Source: Alloprevotella rava (lineage in GTDB: Bacteria; Bacteroidota; Bacteroidia; Bacteroidales; Bacteroidaceae). Taken from it: a DNA stretch of 64,000 bases. Below, piece by piece: positions 43,739 through 52,740 of the stretch. Made by a program: the position numbers and the translations under genes. Under the pieces are notes generated by a model. It was not told the origin of the DNA. It did not search any database and saw nothing but the letters and a program-made list of their open reading frames with translations. The stretch's first letter is position 1; each line of letters starts with the position of its first letter. The stretch lies in contig NZ_JACICA010000005.1 in assembly GCF_014195585.1 (NCBI RefSeq), positions 100,985-164,984 of the forward strand, in the 5' to 3' direction.

Positions 43739-46700
43739 TTGAAACGACTACTCCTATATATATGTGTGATTTTCTGCCTCGTGGCGTGCACTACGAAGCA
43801 GAACACGGCAGGCTCGCGCTTCTGGCAGGGCTTCACAGCAAAGTATAATACTTACTTCAACGGCCACGAGGCCTACAAAGAAGGGGTGGATGCGCAAATC
43901 TCGGGCAACGTGGACAACTACACGGAGATGCTACCGTTTTTCACCGTTGGCAACGAGGCCACGCGCAACATTGGCAAAAGCCAGTTTGACCGCGCCATCA
44001 CCAAAGCTGAAAAAACCATTCAGCTCCATAGCATCAAGGTGAAACCGGAGGTGAACCCGACGAAGAGCCGCAATGAAAAAACAAAGCAGTTCCTCCGGCG
44101 CAAGGAGTTTAACCCTTTCCTCAAACACGCGTGGCTCCTGATGGGGCAGGCGCAGTTTCAGAAGGGCGACTTCTTAGGCGCGGCCTCCACCTTTTCCTAT
44201 ATCACGCGTCTCTATGCCGCCGAACCGCCCGTGGTGCAAGAGGCGCGCACGTGGATGGCGCGGTCGTATGCCGAACTGGGCTGGTTCTACGATGCGGAAG
44301 ATGCTCTCGACAAGGTGCGCCGCGACTCTATCCCCACGCGCCTCGGCGGTGAACTGGCAGCAACTCGCGCCAACCTGCTGCTGCGCCAAGAGCGTTTTGC
44401 GGACGCACTGCCCTATCTCAAAACAGCCGTAAGAAAAACACGCAACCGCAAGCTCCGCGCAAGGCTCTACTTCTTGCTCGGACAGATGGAACAACAACTC
44501 GGACACCGCGCCGAAGCCTATCGCGCGCTCGGAAAGTGTGCGCGACTCTCACCTCCCTACCAACTCGAATTCAACGCCCGCATCCTCCAAACGGAAGTGT
44601 TCCCGGAGGCTGGCGGAGCACGCAAGATGACGGCACAACTGCGGGGTATGGCGCGATCGGATAAGAACAAGGAATATCTGGACCAAGTTTACTATGCCTT
44701 GGGTAATGTTTACCTCACGCAGAACGATACCGCCTCGGCCATTGCGGCTTATGAGCAAGGACGCACCAAAGCCACGCGCAGCGGGGCGGAGAAAGGCGTG
44801 CTGCTTCTCCGCTTGGGACAGCTCTACTGGGAACGTGGGCGCTACGACAAGGCGCAGACGTGCTACAACGAGGCACTGGGCATGATCGACAACCGACGGA
44901 AGGACTACGCCGAGGTGACGCGCCGCTCGCGGGTGCTGGATAAGCTCGTGCCCTATACATCGGCCATTCAGTTGCAGGATTCTCTCCAGGCTTTGTCGCT
45001 GATGAGTGAGAAAGATCGTAATGCGGCCATCGACCGCGTCATAGAAGCGCTCCGACAGCAGGAGAAAGCGGCCGAACGTGCCCGTCGCGACAGTGCGGCC
45101 GATGCGCGCGCCGAAGAAAACGGCAAGGGCAACGACAATCGAGGTATTCCCAACACGCCGCGCCGCCCACAAACGGCACAGCAAACGCAGGCGTGGTACT
45201 TCTACAACCCGATGCTGGTGCAACAGGGTAAGGAGGATTTCCGAAAACATTGGGGCAACCGCAAGAACGAGGACAACTGGCGCCGCGCGAATAAGACGGT
45301 GGTGCAACTCAATACGAGCGATGGTGTGGACTATGCAGCTCTCGACAGCATCGAGGCGGCAAAGGACAGCATCAAAGCAGCTGAGAGCGAACGCAAGGAC
45401 AGCGTCGTTGCGCCGACCGATGATCCGCATCAGCGCGACTATTATATGAAACAGATTCCTTTTACTAAGGAACAGAAAGAGGCTTCGAATCTCCTCCTGA
45501 TGGACGCGCTCTACAACGCAGGTCTCATCGAAAAAGACGACCTCGAGGACTTCCCGCTGGCGGCGCGCACGCTGCAGCGCATCGTGAGGCAGTACCCCAC
45601 GTTTGAGAAGCTCGAGGATGTCTACTACCAGCTCTTCTTGCTCTACTCCCGCTGGGGACGCCCGAACGAGGCCAATACCTATCGCAACTATCTGGCTGCA
45701 AACTATCCGGAAAGCCCGACAACGCGTCGCATTCTCGACCCTGATTATCTGCGCCTGGGACGTGACGGCAAGGCCATCGAAGATTCGCTCTACACAGAAA
45801 CTTATATGGCCTACCGCAACCGTCAGACGGCGGAGGTGGAAAGGAATTTCGCGCTATCGACGGAGAAATTCAGTGACGGCATCAATCGTCCGAAATTCAT
45901 TCTGGTTCACGCGCTTTCACGCATCGGAAGGGCCGACAATCGCGAAGTGGCGAAAGAGCTGCGCGAACTCGTGACGCGCTACCCGCAAAGTGATGTCAGC
46001 GAAATGGCGGGAATGATTGTCAACGGCCTCGAAGCGGGTCGCCAACCGGGTAGTGGGACGTATAATTTGGGCAGTCTGTGGGAGCGCCGCACGGCACAAA
46101 CCGACTCGCTGGGCTTGGGTGCGAAAGCGAAGCAGAAGCTCTCGGCCGAACGCAATACGCCTTTCGTGGTGCTCATTGCTTACGCGAAAGATTCCATCAA
46201 AGACAATGAGTTGCTCTACGACCTTGCCCACTTCAACTTCACAGGTTTCTACGTGCGCAACTTTGACATCAACAAGGTGGAGGAGTTTGGCGAAGTGGGC
46301 GCGGCTCCGGCAACGGCGGGCGGCAGCACAGCGGCCACAAAACCTGCTGAAGCGAAGACGGACAAGACCGCACCTACCCAAGCGGCCACGAAGAAAGGCA
46401 GCCTGGTAGAGTTCCGCATCAGTGGGTTCAACAGCTATGACGAGGCCCACCAATATGCGCAGGACATTTACCGCGATAAGCAATTGCGCCCACAACTAAG
46501 GCGCGCAAAGATGTTCTTGATTTCACAGAAAAATCTCGAGCTCATCCCCGCACTTTATAGCTTCTCCGATTATCAGCAGTTCTTCACCAAGCACTACGCG
46601 CCTATGAAGCTCAACCCAGAGCTTCCGCTCGACTTGGAGAACGCGCCCGTTGTGCAGAAGTACGAAGACGTGCGGCCAACCATCTACCCCCTTGCAACGA

Positions 46701-47260
46701 AGCCTACACGGGCCGACAGCCTCGACAAAGCCAAGGCGGACAGCATTGCTACAGCAAACAAAGCTGCACAGGACTTGCTGAACAAGCAGAAGAACAAGCA
46801 GCTCGACAAGGACGAATACTACCTGCCAGAACAGCCCTCACAGCCGCGCCGACAGACCGACACGGAGGGAACGGAAGTGCCTATCGAGCCGAAGAAACAA
46901 AAGGAAACGGAAAAGAAACAAGAGACGGAAGTACCCATAGAACCTACTCAGCCGGCGAAGAAAGACTCTGTGCCCGAGAAGAAGCAGGAGACGCCAGCGA
47001 AGAAGCAGGAGACGCCAGCCAAGCAGCAGGAGACGCCGAAGAAAAAGGTGAATCCGCTCGTGCCGAAGAAGCAGGAGAAAAAAGAGGACTTCCCCGACGA
47101 TTCTTACCCAATGACCGACGAGGAACGAAAAGAAGCTGAGAAACAGCAGAAAAAGCAACCCGTCCGACAAACAGAAAAGACTACCCAAAAAACACCTGAA
47201 CGCAAAAAGAAGGATACTCCCATCGAGGACTCAGAAGGTGGTTGGTATCCTGTGGAATGA
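43739..47260 (+). CDS. porW: PorW/SprE-type TPR lipoprotein of the type IX secretion system
   Basis: A 1173-residue lipoprotein. TTG at 43739 is used as start because it begins the signal peptide (KRLLLYICVIFCLVAC) ending in lipobox LVAC; no ATG fits. The signature SRFWQGFTAKYNTYFNGHEAY follows at once (quoted as SRFWQGFTAKYN and TYFNGHEAY). Several TPR-like helical pairs occur at about residues 120-400 and 600-700, and a C-terminal SPOR-like segment (~900-985). The Lys/Glu/Pro/Gln-rich tail has repeats KKQETPAK. PorW/SprE links the T9SS ring to other parts in Flavobacterium and Porphyromonas. Confidence 0.85.
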   Translation: MKRLLLYICVIFCLVACTTKQNTAGSRFWQGFTAKYNTYFNGHEAYKEGVDAQISGNVDNYTEMLPFFTVGNEATRNIGKSQFDRAITKAEKTIQLHSIKVKPEVNPTKSRNEKTKQFLRRKEFNPFLKHAWLLMGQAQFQKGDFLGAASTFSYITRLYAAEPPVVQEARTWMARSYAELGWFYDAEDALDKVRRDSIPTRLGGELAATRANLLLRQERFADALPYLKTAVRKTRNRKLRARLYFLLGQMEQQLGHRAEAYRALGKCARLSPPYQLEFNARILQTEVFPEAGGARKMTAQLRGMARSDKNKEYLDQVYYALGNVYLTQNDTASAIAAYEQGRTKATRSGAEKGVLLLRLGQLYWERGRYDKAQTCYNEALGMIDNRRKDYAEVTRRSRVLDKLVPYTSAIQLQDSLQALSLMSEKDRNAAIDRVIEALRQQEKAAERARRDSAADARAEENGKGNDNRGIPNTPRRPQTAQQTQAWYFYNPMLVQQGKEDFRKHWGNRKNEDNWRRANKTVVQLNTSDGVDYAALDSIEAAKDSIKAAESERKDSVVAPTDDPHQRDYYMKQIPFTKEQKEASNLLLMDALYNAGLIEKDDLEDFPLAARTLQRIVRQYPTFEKLEDVYYQLFLLYSRWGRPNEANTYRNYLAANYPESPTTRRILDPDYLRLGRDGKAIEDSLYTETYMAYRNRQTAEVERNFALSTEKFSDGINRPKFILVHALSRIGRADNREVAKELRELVTRYPQSDVSEMAGMIVNGLEAGRQPGSGTYNLGSLWERRTAQTDSLGLGAKAKQKLSAERNTPFVVLIAYAKDSIKDNELLYDLAHFNFTGFYVRNFDINKVEEFGEVGAAPATAGGSTAATKPAEAKTDKTAPTQAATKKGSLVEFRISGFNSYDEAHQYAQDIYRDKQLRPQLRRAKMFLISQKNLELIPALYSFSDYQQFFTKHYAPMKLNPELPLDLENAPVVQKYEDVRPTIYPLATKPTRADSLDKAKADSIATANKAAQDLLNKQKNKQLDKDEYYLPEQPSQPRRQTDTEGTEVPIEPKKQKETEKKQETEVPIEPTQPAKKDSVPEKKQETPAKKQETPAKQQETPKKKVNPLVPKKQEKKEDFPDDSYPMTDEERKEAEKQQKKQPVRQTEKTTQKTPERKKKDTPIEDSEGGWYPVE

Positions 47261-47390
47261 TAAGCAAAGCTGCGGGAAGGATCAACAAATTCTTGGGAAT
47301 AATAAGCAAAGCCGCAGGAATTATAAACGAATCCTTAAGAAGGATAAGCAAATTCTTGAAAGTGATAAGCAAAAAGGGAGAGGGCCTCAA
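47260..47390 (+). repeat. Diverged 21-bp tandem repeats after porW
   Basis: About six units of 21 bases, each beginning ATAAGC or ATCAAC and then AAA/GCTGC-like sequence. They would encode a heptad pattern (ISKAAGR, INKFLGI, ISKAAGI). They look related to family A, with the same period and AATAAG start. Spacer 47261-47602 also holds a terminator and no gene. Confidence 0.75.
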
Positions 47391-47504
47391 CTGCCTTCTC
47401 CCTTTCTTTATTGCTCCGTCGGGGCGGATAATGCTGGTGCTCCTCCTCTCCCTTTGGTTCTCAAACAGGTGCAAGAAATCCAATTTGCCCGAGAGGCTTG
47501 TAAG

Positions 47505-47552
47505 AAAAAAGGTTCTCGGAATAGTCCAAAATGTCTGACTATTTCGAGAACC
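47505..47552 (-). terminator. Terminator of the AAA ATPase gene
   Basis: On the minus strand GGTTCTCGAAATAGTC pairs with GACTATTCCGAGAACC (16 bp with one G-U), followed by TTTTTT. It lies about 50 bases past the ATPase stop. Confidence 0.88.
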
Positions 47553-47557
47553 CCATA

Positions 47558-47606
47558 AGAGGCAGCTAAGCCCTCTCCCGCATGGGAGAGAAGGGAAGCC
47601 TCTTAA
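47558..47606. repeat. Diverged family C element
   Basis: AGAGGCAGCTAAGCCCTCTCCC, GCAT loop and GGGAGAG with GCCTCTT at the end; it has the family C form with changed bases. It overlaps the start of the ATPase's 3' end. Confidence 0.6.
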
Positions 47607-48916
47607 AGATCTTCTATACCATAAATCCGATACATTACCTCATAATCTTTTAACTGTTCAAGAAGCGGCTCGGCCAGTTCCTTGAGTCTGTCGAGATCCG
47701 CCTCGGGGGTGCTGGTCGCCACATTGGCGAAAACGCACTGCATCGTGTCTTCGCGCGTGGCTATAATATCGATGCGGCTCTCTTCGGCATTGTCCCACCA
47801 TCCTCCGATAGTCCACGCCTCATCCGCCTCCTTGAGTTTCTGCGCGAAGTACTTACGCATACTTTGGTGCTTCAGCACGCCGTAGTCGTTGAGCACCAGC
47901 TGCTGGAGCGCTTCATAGTCATGTTGATAGATGAAGCGGTCGTTGTGATAGATATAACGGAACCAGAAGCGGAGGAAGTTATCGTTGATGGAATAGCGCA
48001 CGTTCTTGCTGCCCTGTTTGGAGAAGAGCGGCGTTTGTCGAGTAATGAGGTGGAAATCTCCCTCCATTCGGGTGAGATAGCCGCCTATTTCTTTGTCGAG
48101 CGTGGCCTCTATGGCGGAGCGCGCCGTAATATCGTTGGCGATGCAAGCCAAGATGGAGAAATAGAAAGTGTACTCCTTTCCCACGCCGTCGATGAGCATT
48201 TCTTTCCCCTCCGTAATGTAGGGCGAACCCAAACGGAGGTAGTATTTCAGAATGTCCTCACAACTGAACGCTCCAGCACGGATAAGTCCGTGGACATAAA
48301 GGGGAACGCCCCCTGTGAAGGTGTAAACGGCCAGCAGGTCCTCCGGCGTGATGTCGGGCTTTACCGCCGTGATGAGTTGGCGAATCATGGCCGTGGAATA
48401 AGGCTTGATGTAGAGCCAGAGATCGGCCCTATCCATCAGCGGAGCGTGCTTATCGTGGAACACCTTATCGACCAGTGCCGAGTCAGAACCAACAAGCAAC
48501 AAACAGAGATGGCTGCGGTCGCGGTTACGATCCCAGATGGTTTGCACTTCCCCATAGACTTTCGGATTGATAGCATGGAACTCCTGAAATTCGTCTATGA
48601 TAATGTTGAAATAAAGCTCTTGGGATTTTACGATAATAAATTTGAAGAGGCTTCGGAAGTCAATAAATTCCTCGTCGATACGGAGATTGAGCACTTTGCG
48701 CATTTCATCTAAGAAATCACGGCAGAGAAGCGGCTCGGCCTTGCGTGAAACGGGGAAGTAGAGGGTGGGATTACCCCCTCGCGTAGCTTCCAGGACGAGT
48801 TGCGTCTTCCCAATGCCGGGGCGGCCAGTGATGACGGCCATTTTGGCACTACTCTTGGTGTCGGCTTCTATCTTGCGAATGGCTTCAAGCTCCTTGTCTC
48901 TTTCGTAAAACGTCAT
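47603..48916 (-). CDS. AAA-type ATPase with DUF234-like C-terminal domain
   Basis: A 437-residue protein. The Walker A motif is TGRPGIGKTQL (residues ~29-39) and the Walker B motif IIIDEFQEF (about residue 105-113), followed by a winged helix (~220-300). The C-terminal DNFLRFWFRYIYHNDRFI and the IDIIATRED nuclease-like strand match the large archaeal-type ATPase family common in Bacteroidota. The function is unknown; the DUF234 part resembles restriction-enzyme-fold nucleases. It stands alone with its own promoter and terminator. Confidence 0.88.
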   Translation of the reverse strand: MTFYERDKELEAIRKIEADTKSSAKMAVITGRPGIGKTQLVLEATRGGNPTLYFPVSRKAEPLLCRDFLDEMRKVLNLRIDEEFIDFRSLFKFIIVKSQELYFNIIIDEFQEFHAINPKVYGEVQTIWDRNRDRSHLCLLLVGSDSALVDKVFHDKHAPLMDRADLWLYIKPYSTAMIRQLITAVKPDITPEDLLAVYTFTGGVPLYVHGLIRAGAFSCEDILKYYLRLGSPYITEGKEMLIDGVGKEYTFYFSILACIANDITARSAIEATLDKEIGGYLTRMEGDFHLITRQTPLFSKQGSKNVRYSINDNFLRFWFRYIYHNDRFIYQHDYEALQQLVLNDYGVLKHQSMRKYFAQKLKEADEAWTIGGWWDNAEESRIDIIATREDTMQCVFANVATSTPEADLDRLKELAEPLLEQLKDYEVMYRIYGIEDL

Positions 48917-48988
48917 GTTCGATAATCTTTATCAGTGCAGAATCGCGTAGGTTTAACGCAGATTTCAGAACTAAAGGTTTGTTAATGG

Positions 48989-49019
48989 CAAAAGTAAAGA
49001 ATAAAAACGGTTTACACAA
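48989..49019 (-). promoter_or_regulatory. Promoter of the AAA ATPase gene
   Basis: On the minus strand TTG (49017-49019), 20 bases, TACTTTTG (48989-48996). The leader is about 65 bases. Confidence 0.65.
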
Positions 49020-49071
49020 TTATTTCCCACGCCATTTCTTATCTTTTCTTAACAAAGTGTATCATACGGAA

Positions 49072-49112
49072 TAAGTCCGTCTGGCAAAATGCTGCCAGAA
49101 ACGGACTTATTC
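49072..49112 (-). terminator. Hairpin at the end of the topoisomerase gene
   Basis: GAATAAGTCCGT pairs with ACGGACTTATTC, with an inner CTGGCA/TGCCAG pair, overlapping the stop codon. The T run is poor, so it is a likely but not certain terminator. Confidence 0.55.
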
Positions 49113-51806
49113 TTCAGTGTCATTATTCGTGATTTCAAAGGGAATATCGTCGGGGTTGAAGAGATTAGGACCTTCACCATTCTCTGCCTCAGCTGCTTCG
49201 CCCTCTGCCTCGGAGGTCTCAGCGGGAGGCTCGGGGAAACGCGTGGGTTCGAGTTCCTCAACGCTTTCTATGGTGCAGGTGGTGACGCGCTTACCTTTGG
49301 CCTTGAATCCCTTAACAGCAACAAATTCTTCCGCATCAATTTCTAAGGGATCGCGGAAGGCATCGGGCCCGCCGAGCGTCACGCGGATACGTGGATAGGG
49401 AACATCGGTCAGGATTTCCAACTTCGTGTTGGGATTGTCGCCGGTAAAACTCCAATGGCGACCACCGCTGGGCGACTCGAACAGGAAGCGTTTCACATAG
49501 AGATACCCATTCTGGTCGGCATCGTAGAGAACAGCGGTCCACGCCTTTGAGTCGACAAATTTTTCGACCCTCATAATGTCGCCCTCGTAGTGGTTATTGG
49601 GGTCGAAGTTGGTGGTGTAGAACTCGCCATTGCGGAGAATCACGAGGATTTGCTCTCCTGTGTGGAACTCGCCCAGATACTGTCCGCGCTCGTCGAAGTT
49701 GAGGCGGTTGACATCGTGGTCGAACCACACCTTACGTCCGCCCAAGGTGGAAACGCCATGCGCCTTGAGCGTGATGCGATGGACATCGAGGCGCGTGAGC
49801 AGATTGCCGCGACTGCCACGCCCTTTCACCATGAGTTCGGAGAAGTCCTGTTCGATAAACTGGCGGCGCAATTTCGGATTGGGCTTGAGCGTCACCTTGA
49901 TTTGTTCGGCCTCGCCGTTGGGATTGGCCGTGAAATAGGAGATGCGACTACCGGGTTTGCCCTGCGTCACATCGTATTCGCGGTCGTGCATGATACTGGT
50001 CACGTTGAAACGCTTCATATAGAACGCGGAAGCCTTTCCGTCGCGATAGACCACGTTGTAAATCGTGCGCTTGTCGTTCTTCTTGAACACCGCAATATGG
50101 ATGATTTCCGCCTTTCGCTTCTCGGCTTTGGAACGTTCCGTCTCGCCGATGAAAACTTTATCGGCCACGCGCGTCACCTTATAAGTTCCGTCGCGATAGA
50201 AGATAATGACGTCGTCCAGGTCGGAGCAGTTCTCCACAAACTCGTCTTTCTTCAAACTCGTCCCCATAAAGCCTTCGGCACGATTGACATAGAGCTTCTG
50301 GTTGGCCTCAGCCACCTTGGTGGCCACAATCGTATCGAAGGAACGAATCTCCGTCAGACGCGGATGTTCGGCAGCATATTTGTCGTAGATGATCTTAAAC
50401 CAGTTGGCCGTCACCTCCGTCATGTTCTTCAGGTCGCGTTCTATGCGCTCTATCTCGGCCTTGACGCGGGCTATCAACTCCTCGGCTTTCTCCTTGTTGA
50501 AGCGCAGGATGCGCGCCATCTTGATTTCGAGCAGGCGCAGATAGTCCTCGCGCGTGATTTCGCGGTAGAAGCTGGCCTTGTAAGGCTCGAAACGCTTGCT
50601 CAGATGGGCCGTGACGGCGTCGAGGTCCTTGGCATTTTCGAAGTCCTTGTCCTTATACATTCGTTCCTCAATGAAAATCTTCTCCAGACTGGCGAAGTGG
50701 AGACTTTCGAGGAGTTCGTTGCGGCGTATCTCGAGTTCGCGACGCAGCAGCTCCTTGGTAGAATCGACGTTGTGGCGCAAAACATCGCTCACGGTAAGGA
50801 ACTCCGGTTTGTTGTCGCGGATGACGACACAGTTGGGGGAGATGCTCACCTCGCAATCCGTGAAAGCGTAGAGCGCATCAATGGTTTTGTCCGAAGAAGT
50901 GCCCGGCGTGAGGTGTACGAGTATCTCGACCTTTGCCGCCGTATTGTCGTCCACTTTTCGAATTTTTATTTTTCCCTTTTCGTTGGCGCGAAGGATGGAG
51001 TCGATAACGCTGCCCGTGGTCGTGCCAAAGGGAATCTCACTGATAACGAGGGTTTTGTTGTCGAGCTTCGAGATGGTGGCGCGCACCTTCACCGAACCGC
51101 CACGCAGGCCGTCCTTGTAGTTGCTCACATCAATGCTACCGCCCGTCAGGAAGTCGGGGAAGAGCTGGAAGTCCTCACCGTGGAGGTATTTGATAGCCGC
51201 CTGGCAAATCTCGCCAAAGTTGTGGGGCAGGATCTTAGCACTCAGTCCGACGGCGATGCCCTCTGCGCCTTGCGCCAAGAGCAGGGGATACTTCACAGGT
51301 AGTGCCACAGGCTCTTTCGCACGCCCGTCGTAGGAGAGTTTCCACTCCGTAGTTTTCGGATTGAAAAGGATGTCGAGGGCAAGCTTCGAGAGGCGCGCCT
51401 CGATGTATCGCGGAGCCGCAGCCGAGTCGCCCGTAAGGATATTTCCCCAGTTTCCCTGCGTGTCGATGAGCAGTTCTTTCTGACCGAGCTGTACGAGTGC
51501 TCCCCCGATGGACTGATCCCCGTGGGGATGGAAGTGCATCGTGTCGCCCACAAGTCCCGCCACCTTGTTGTAGCGTCCGTCGTCGGCACGCTTCATCGCA
51601 TGAAGGATGCGCCGCTGAACGGGCTTCAAACCATCGGCAAGGTGGGGCACAGCGCGCTCCAGAATCACGTAAGAAGCATAGTCAAGAAACCAGGTCTGGT
51701 ACATCCCCGTAAGCTGGTGCTTTCTTGCTTCGTCCTGCAAGCTCGTTGGCTGATAGGAGGAGTGCTCCTCCGGCTGTAAGTCTTTATCTTTTGTTTCGTC
51801 GGACAT
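49107..51806 (-). CDS. DNA topoisomerase IV-like subunit A (ParC type)
   Basis: An 899-residue type IIA topoisomerase cleavage subunit. FHPHGDQSIGGALV and the catalytic Tyr in APRYIEARLS (about residue 130) are present. The C-terminal beta-pinwheel (~640-860) lacks a clear GyrA box, which favours a decatenase (ParC-like) role over gyrase. It ends in an acidic tail (EAEGEAAEAENGE). The matching ParE-like subunit is not in the window. A TATTTTTG box (51875-51882, minus strand) is a probable promoter element. Confidence 0.9.
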   Translation of the reverse strand: MSDETKDKDLQPEEHSSYQPTSLQDEARKHQLTGMYQTWFLDYASYVILERAVPHLADGLKPVQRRILHAMKRADDGRYNKVAGLVGDTMHFHPHGDQSIGGALVQLGQKELLIDTQGNWGNILTGDSAAAPRYIEARLSKLALDILFNPKTTEWKLSYDGRAKEPVALPVKYPLLLAQGAEGIAVGLSAKILPHNFGEICQAAIKYLHGEDFQLFPDFLTGGSIDVSNYKDGLRGGSVKVRATISKLDNKTLVISEIPFGTTTGSVIDSILRANEKGKIKIRKVDDNTAAKVEILVHLTPGTSSDKTIDALYAFTDCEVSISPNCVVIRDNKPEFLTVSDVLRHNVDSTKELLRRELEIRRNELLESLHFASLEKIFIEERMYKDKDFENAKDLDAVTAHLSKRFEPYKASFYREITREDYLRLLEIKMARILRFNKEKAEELIARVKAEIERIERDLKNMTEVTANWFKIIYDKYAAEHPRLTEIRSFDTIVATKVAEANQKLYVNRAEGFMGTSLKKDEFVENCSDLDDVIIFYRDGTYKVTRVADKVFIGETERSKAEKRKAEIIHIAVFKKNDKRTIYNVVYRDGKASAFYMKRFNVTSIMHDREYDVTQGKPGSRISYFTANPNGEAEQIKVTLKPNPKLRRQFIEQDFSELMVKGRGSRGNLLTRLDVHRITLKAHGVSTLGGRKVWFDHDVNRLNFDERGQYLGEFHTGEQILVILRNGEFYTTNFDPNNHYEGDIMRVEKFVDSKAWTAVLYDADQNGYLYVKRFLFESPSGGRHWSFTGDNPNTKLEILTDVPYPRIRVTLGGPDAFRDPLEIDAEEFVAVKGFKAKGKRVTTCTIESVEELEPTRFPEPPAETSEAEGEAAEAENGEGPNLFNPDDIPFEITNNDTEE

Positions 51807-52013
51807 GAACGTAAAATCAATCTATTTTCACGACCTATTGCGCAGTTTTCACTCACAATAAGCCAATTATTATGCAAAAATACAAAATTTTCGCCCTTAC
51901 TCTCGTTCATTTCCCGAAAAAAACCTATCTTCGCGCCGCAATGTCGTTAGGAAGGCTTGGGTTGTACCGTAGTTTCCATATCTGTTCCCCCTCCCTCTCC
52001 TGCCGCACATTCC

Positions 52014-52098
52014 GCGCCTGTGGCGAAATTGGTAGACGCGCCAGACTTAGGATCTGGTGGTTTATGCCGTGTAGGTTCGAGTCCTATCAGGCGCACCA
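52014..52098 (+). tRNA. tRNA-Leu (anticodon TAG)
   Basis: The acceptor stem GCGCCTG pairs with CAGGCGC. The anticodon arm is CCAGACTTAGGATCTGG with anticodon TAG (codon CUA). A long variable arm, TTCGAGTC T-arm and encoded CCA end complete it. A TATCTTCG box at 51926-51933 is a likely promoter element. Confidence 0.95.
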
Positions 52099-52216
52099 CA
52101 ACCCTCCCCCGACTGCTTCCCAGAAGCCGTCGGGGATTTTTTATGCCCATACCTCGCCCGCTTCCCCTCAATCATTCCACAGAAGAAAAACAGAAATCCC
52201 CGCATCTCTCCTAAAC

Positions 52217-52266
52217 AAGTGGCAGCCGAACACTCCCCCTCCATGGGGGAGATGGAGGGGGCTTTT
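52217..52266 (+). repeat. Family C element
   Basis: AAGTGGCAGCCGAACACTCC, then the CCCCCTCCATGGGGGAG hairpin and GATGGAGGGGGCTTTTTC. The T-rich end suggests a terminator after the tRNA. Confidence 0.88.
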
Positions 52267-52290
52267 TCTTTGTTCCTATCACACGAAAAA

Positions 52291-52364
52291 TACAATAAGG
52301 GCGTCAGCTGACAGCCTTATTGTGTCAGCTGACGCAATAAGGAAGCCAGCCGACACAATAAGGA
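52291..52364. repeat. 21-bp repeat array (family A)
   Basis: It begins with CAATAAGGGCGTCAGCTGAC and its near-perfect inverse, giving a 30-base palindrome. Two further direct units follow. The spacer 52099-52740 has no gene apart from these repeats, the inverted repeat at 52449-52515 and a terminator. Confidence 0.88.
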
Positions 52365-52448
52365 TATTTTCAGCACTGCAAAACCTATTGATTTTCAGCG
52401 AAGAGAGAGAGATTTCCGCACAACTCAAGAGTGAAAAAAGAAGAGGTT

Positions 52449-52515
52449 ATAACCTTCAATAAAGTGAAGATAAAGCCGTAAAACATACCATAACTTTCAC
52501 TTTATTGAAGGTTAT
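52449..52515. repeat. Perfect 20-bp inverted repeat with 27-base loop
   Basis: The arms are ATAACCTTCAATAAAGTGAA and its exact reverse complement. It is unlike families A-C and has no T run. Confidence 0.85.
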
Positions 52516-52684
52516 GAACAATCAGAAGAATACCTATATTTTTGTCCCTCAACACAAGCTCATTTGCTTGTTTAACTCCTGCTTAGAGAGATGCTCCACG
52601 CGCTATCCTTTCAAAGCAAAGCGGTCTTCCCTCATTGCGCAACATTCCCTCCCCTCGCTGCCTCACGGCAGCTGCTGGGAAAAG

Positions 52685-52713
52685 AAAAAAACTCGGACGA
52701 GAGGTCCGAGTTT
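52685..52713 (-). terminator. Terminator of the InaA-type pseudokinase gene
   Basis: On the minus strand AAACTCGGAC pairs with GTCCGAGTTT (10 bp, GAGAG-type loop), followed by TTTTTTTC. It lies about 30 bases past the stop. Confidence 0.85.
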
Positions 52714-52740
52714 GTGAGTGGGGAAGAATGTGGCGCACCT

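Noticed and set aside
47242..47538. 98-codon frame with heptad repeats after porW
   Set aside because: It begins inside porW and runs over a terminator; the pattern follows from the 21-base repeat. Kept only as an observation about the repeat.
51872..52462. 196-codon frame across tRNA-Leu
   Set aside because: It contains the whole tRNA and repeat arrays; no protein family or signal is seen.
52449..52515. CRISPR repeat pair around a single spacer
   Set aside because: The two arms are inverted, not direct, and no cas gene is near.
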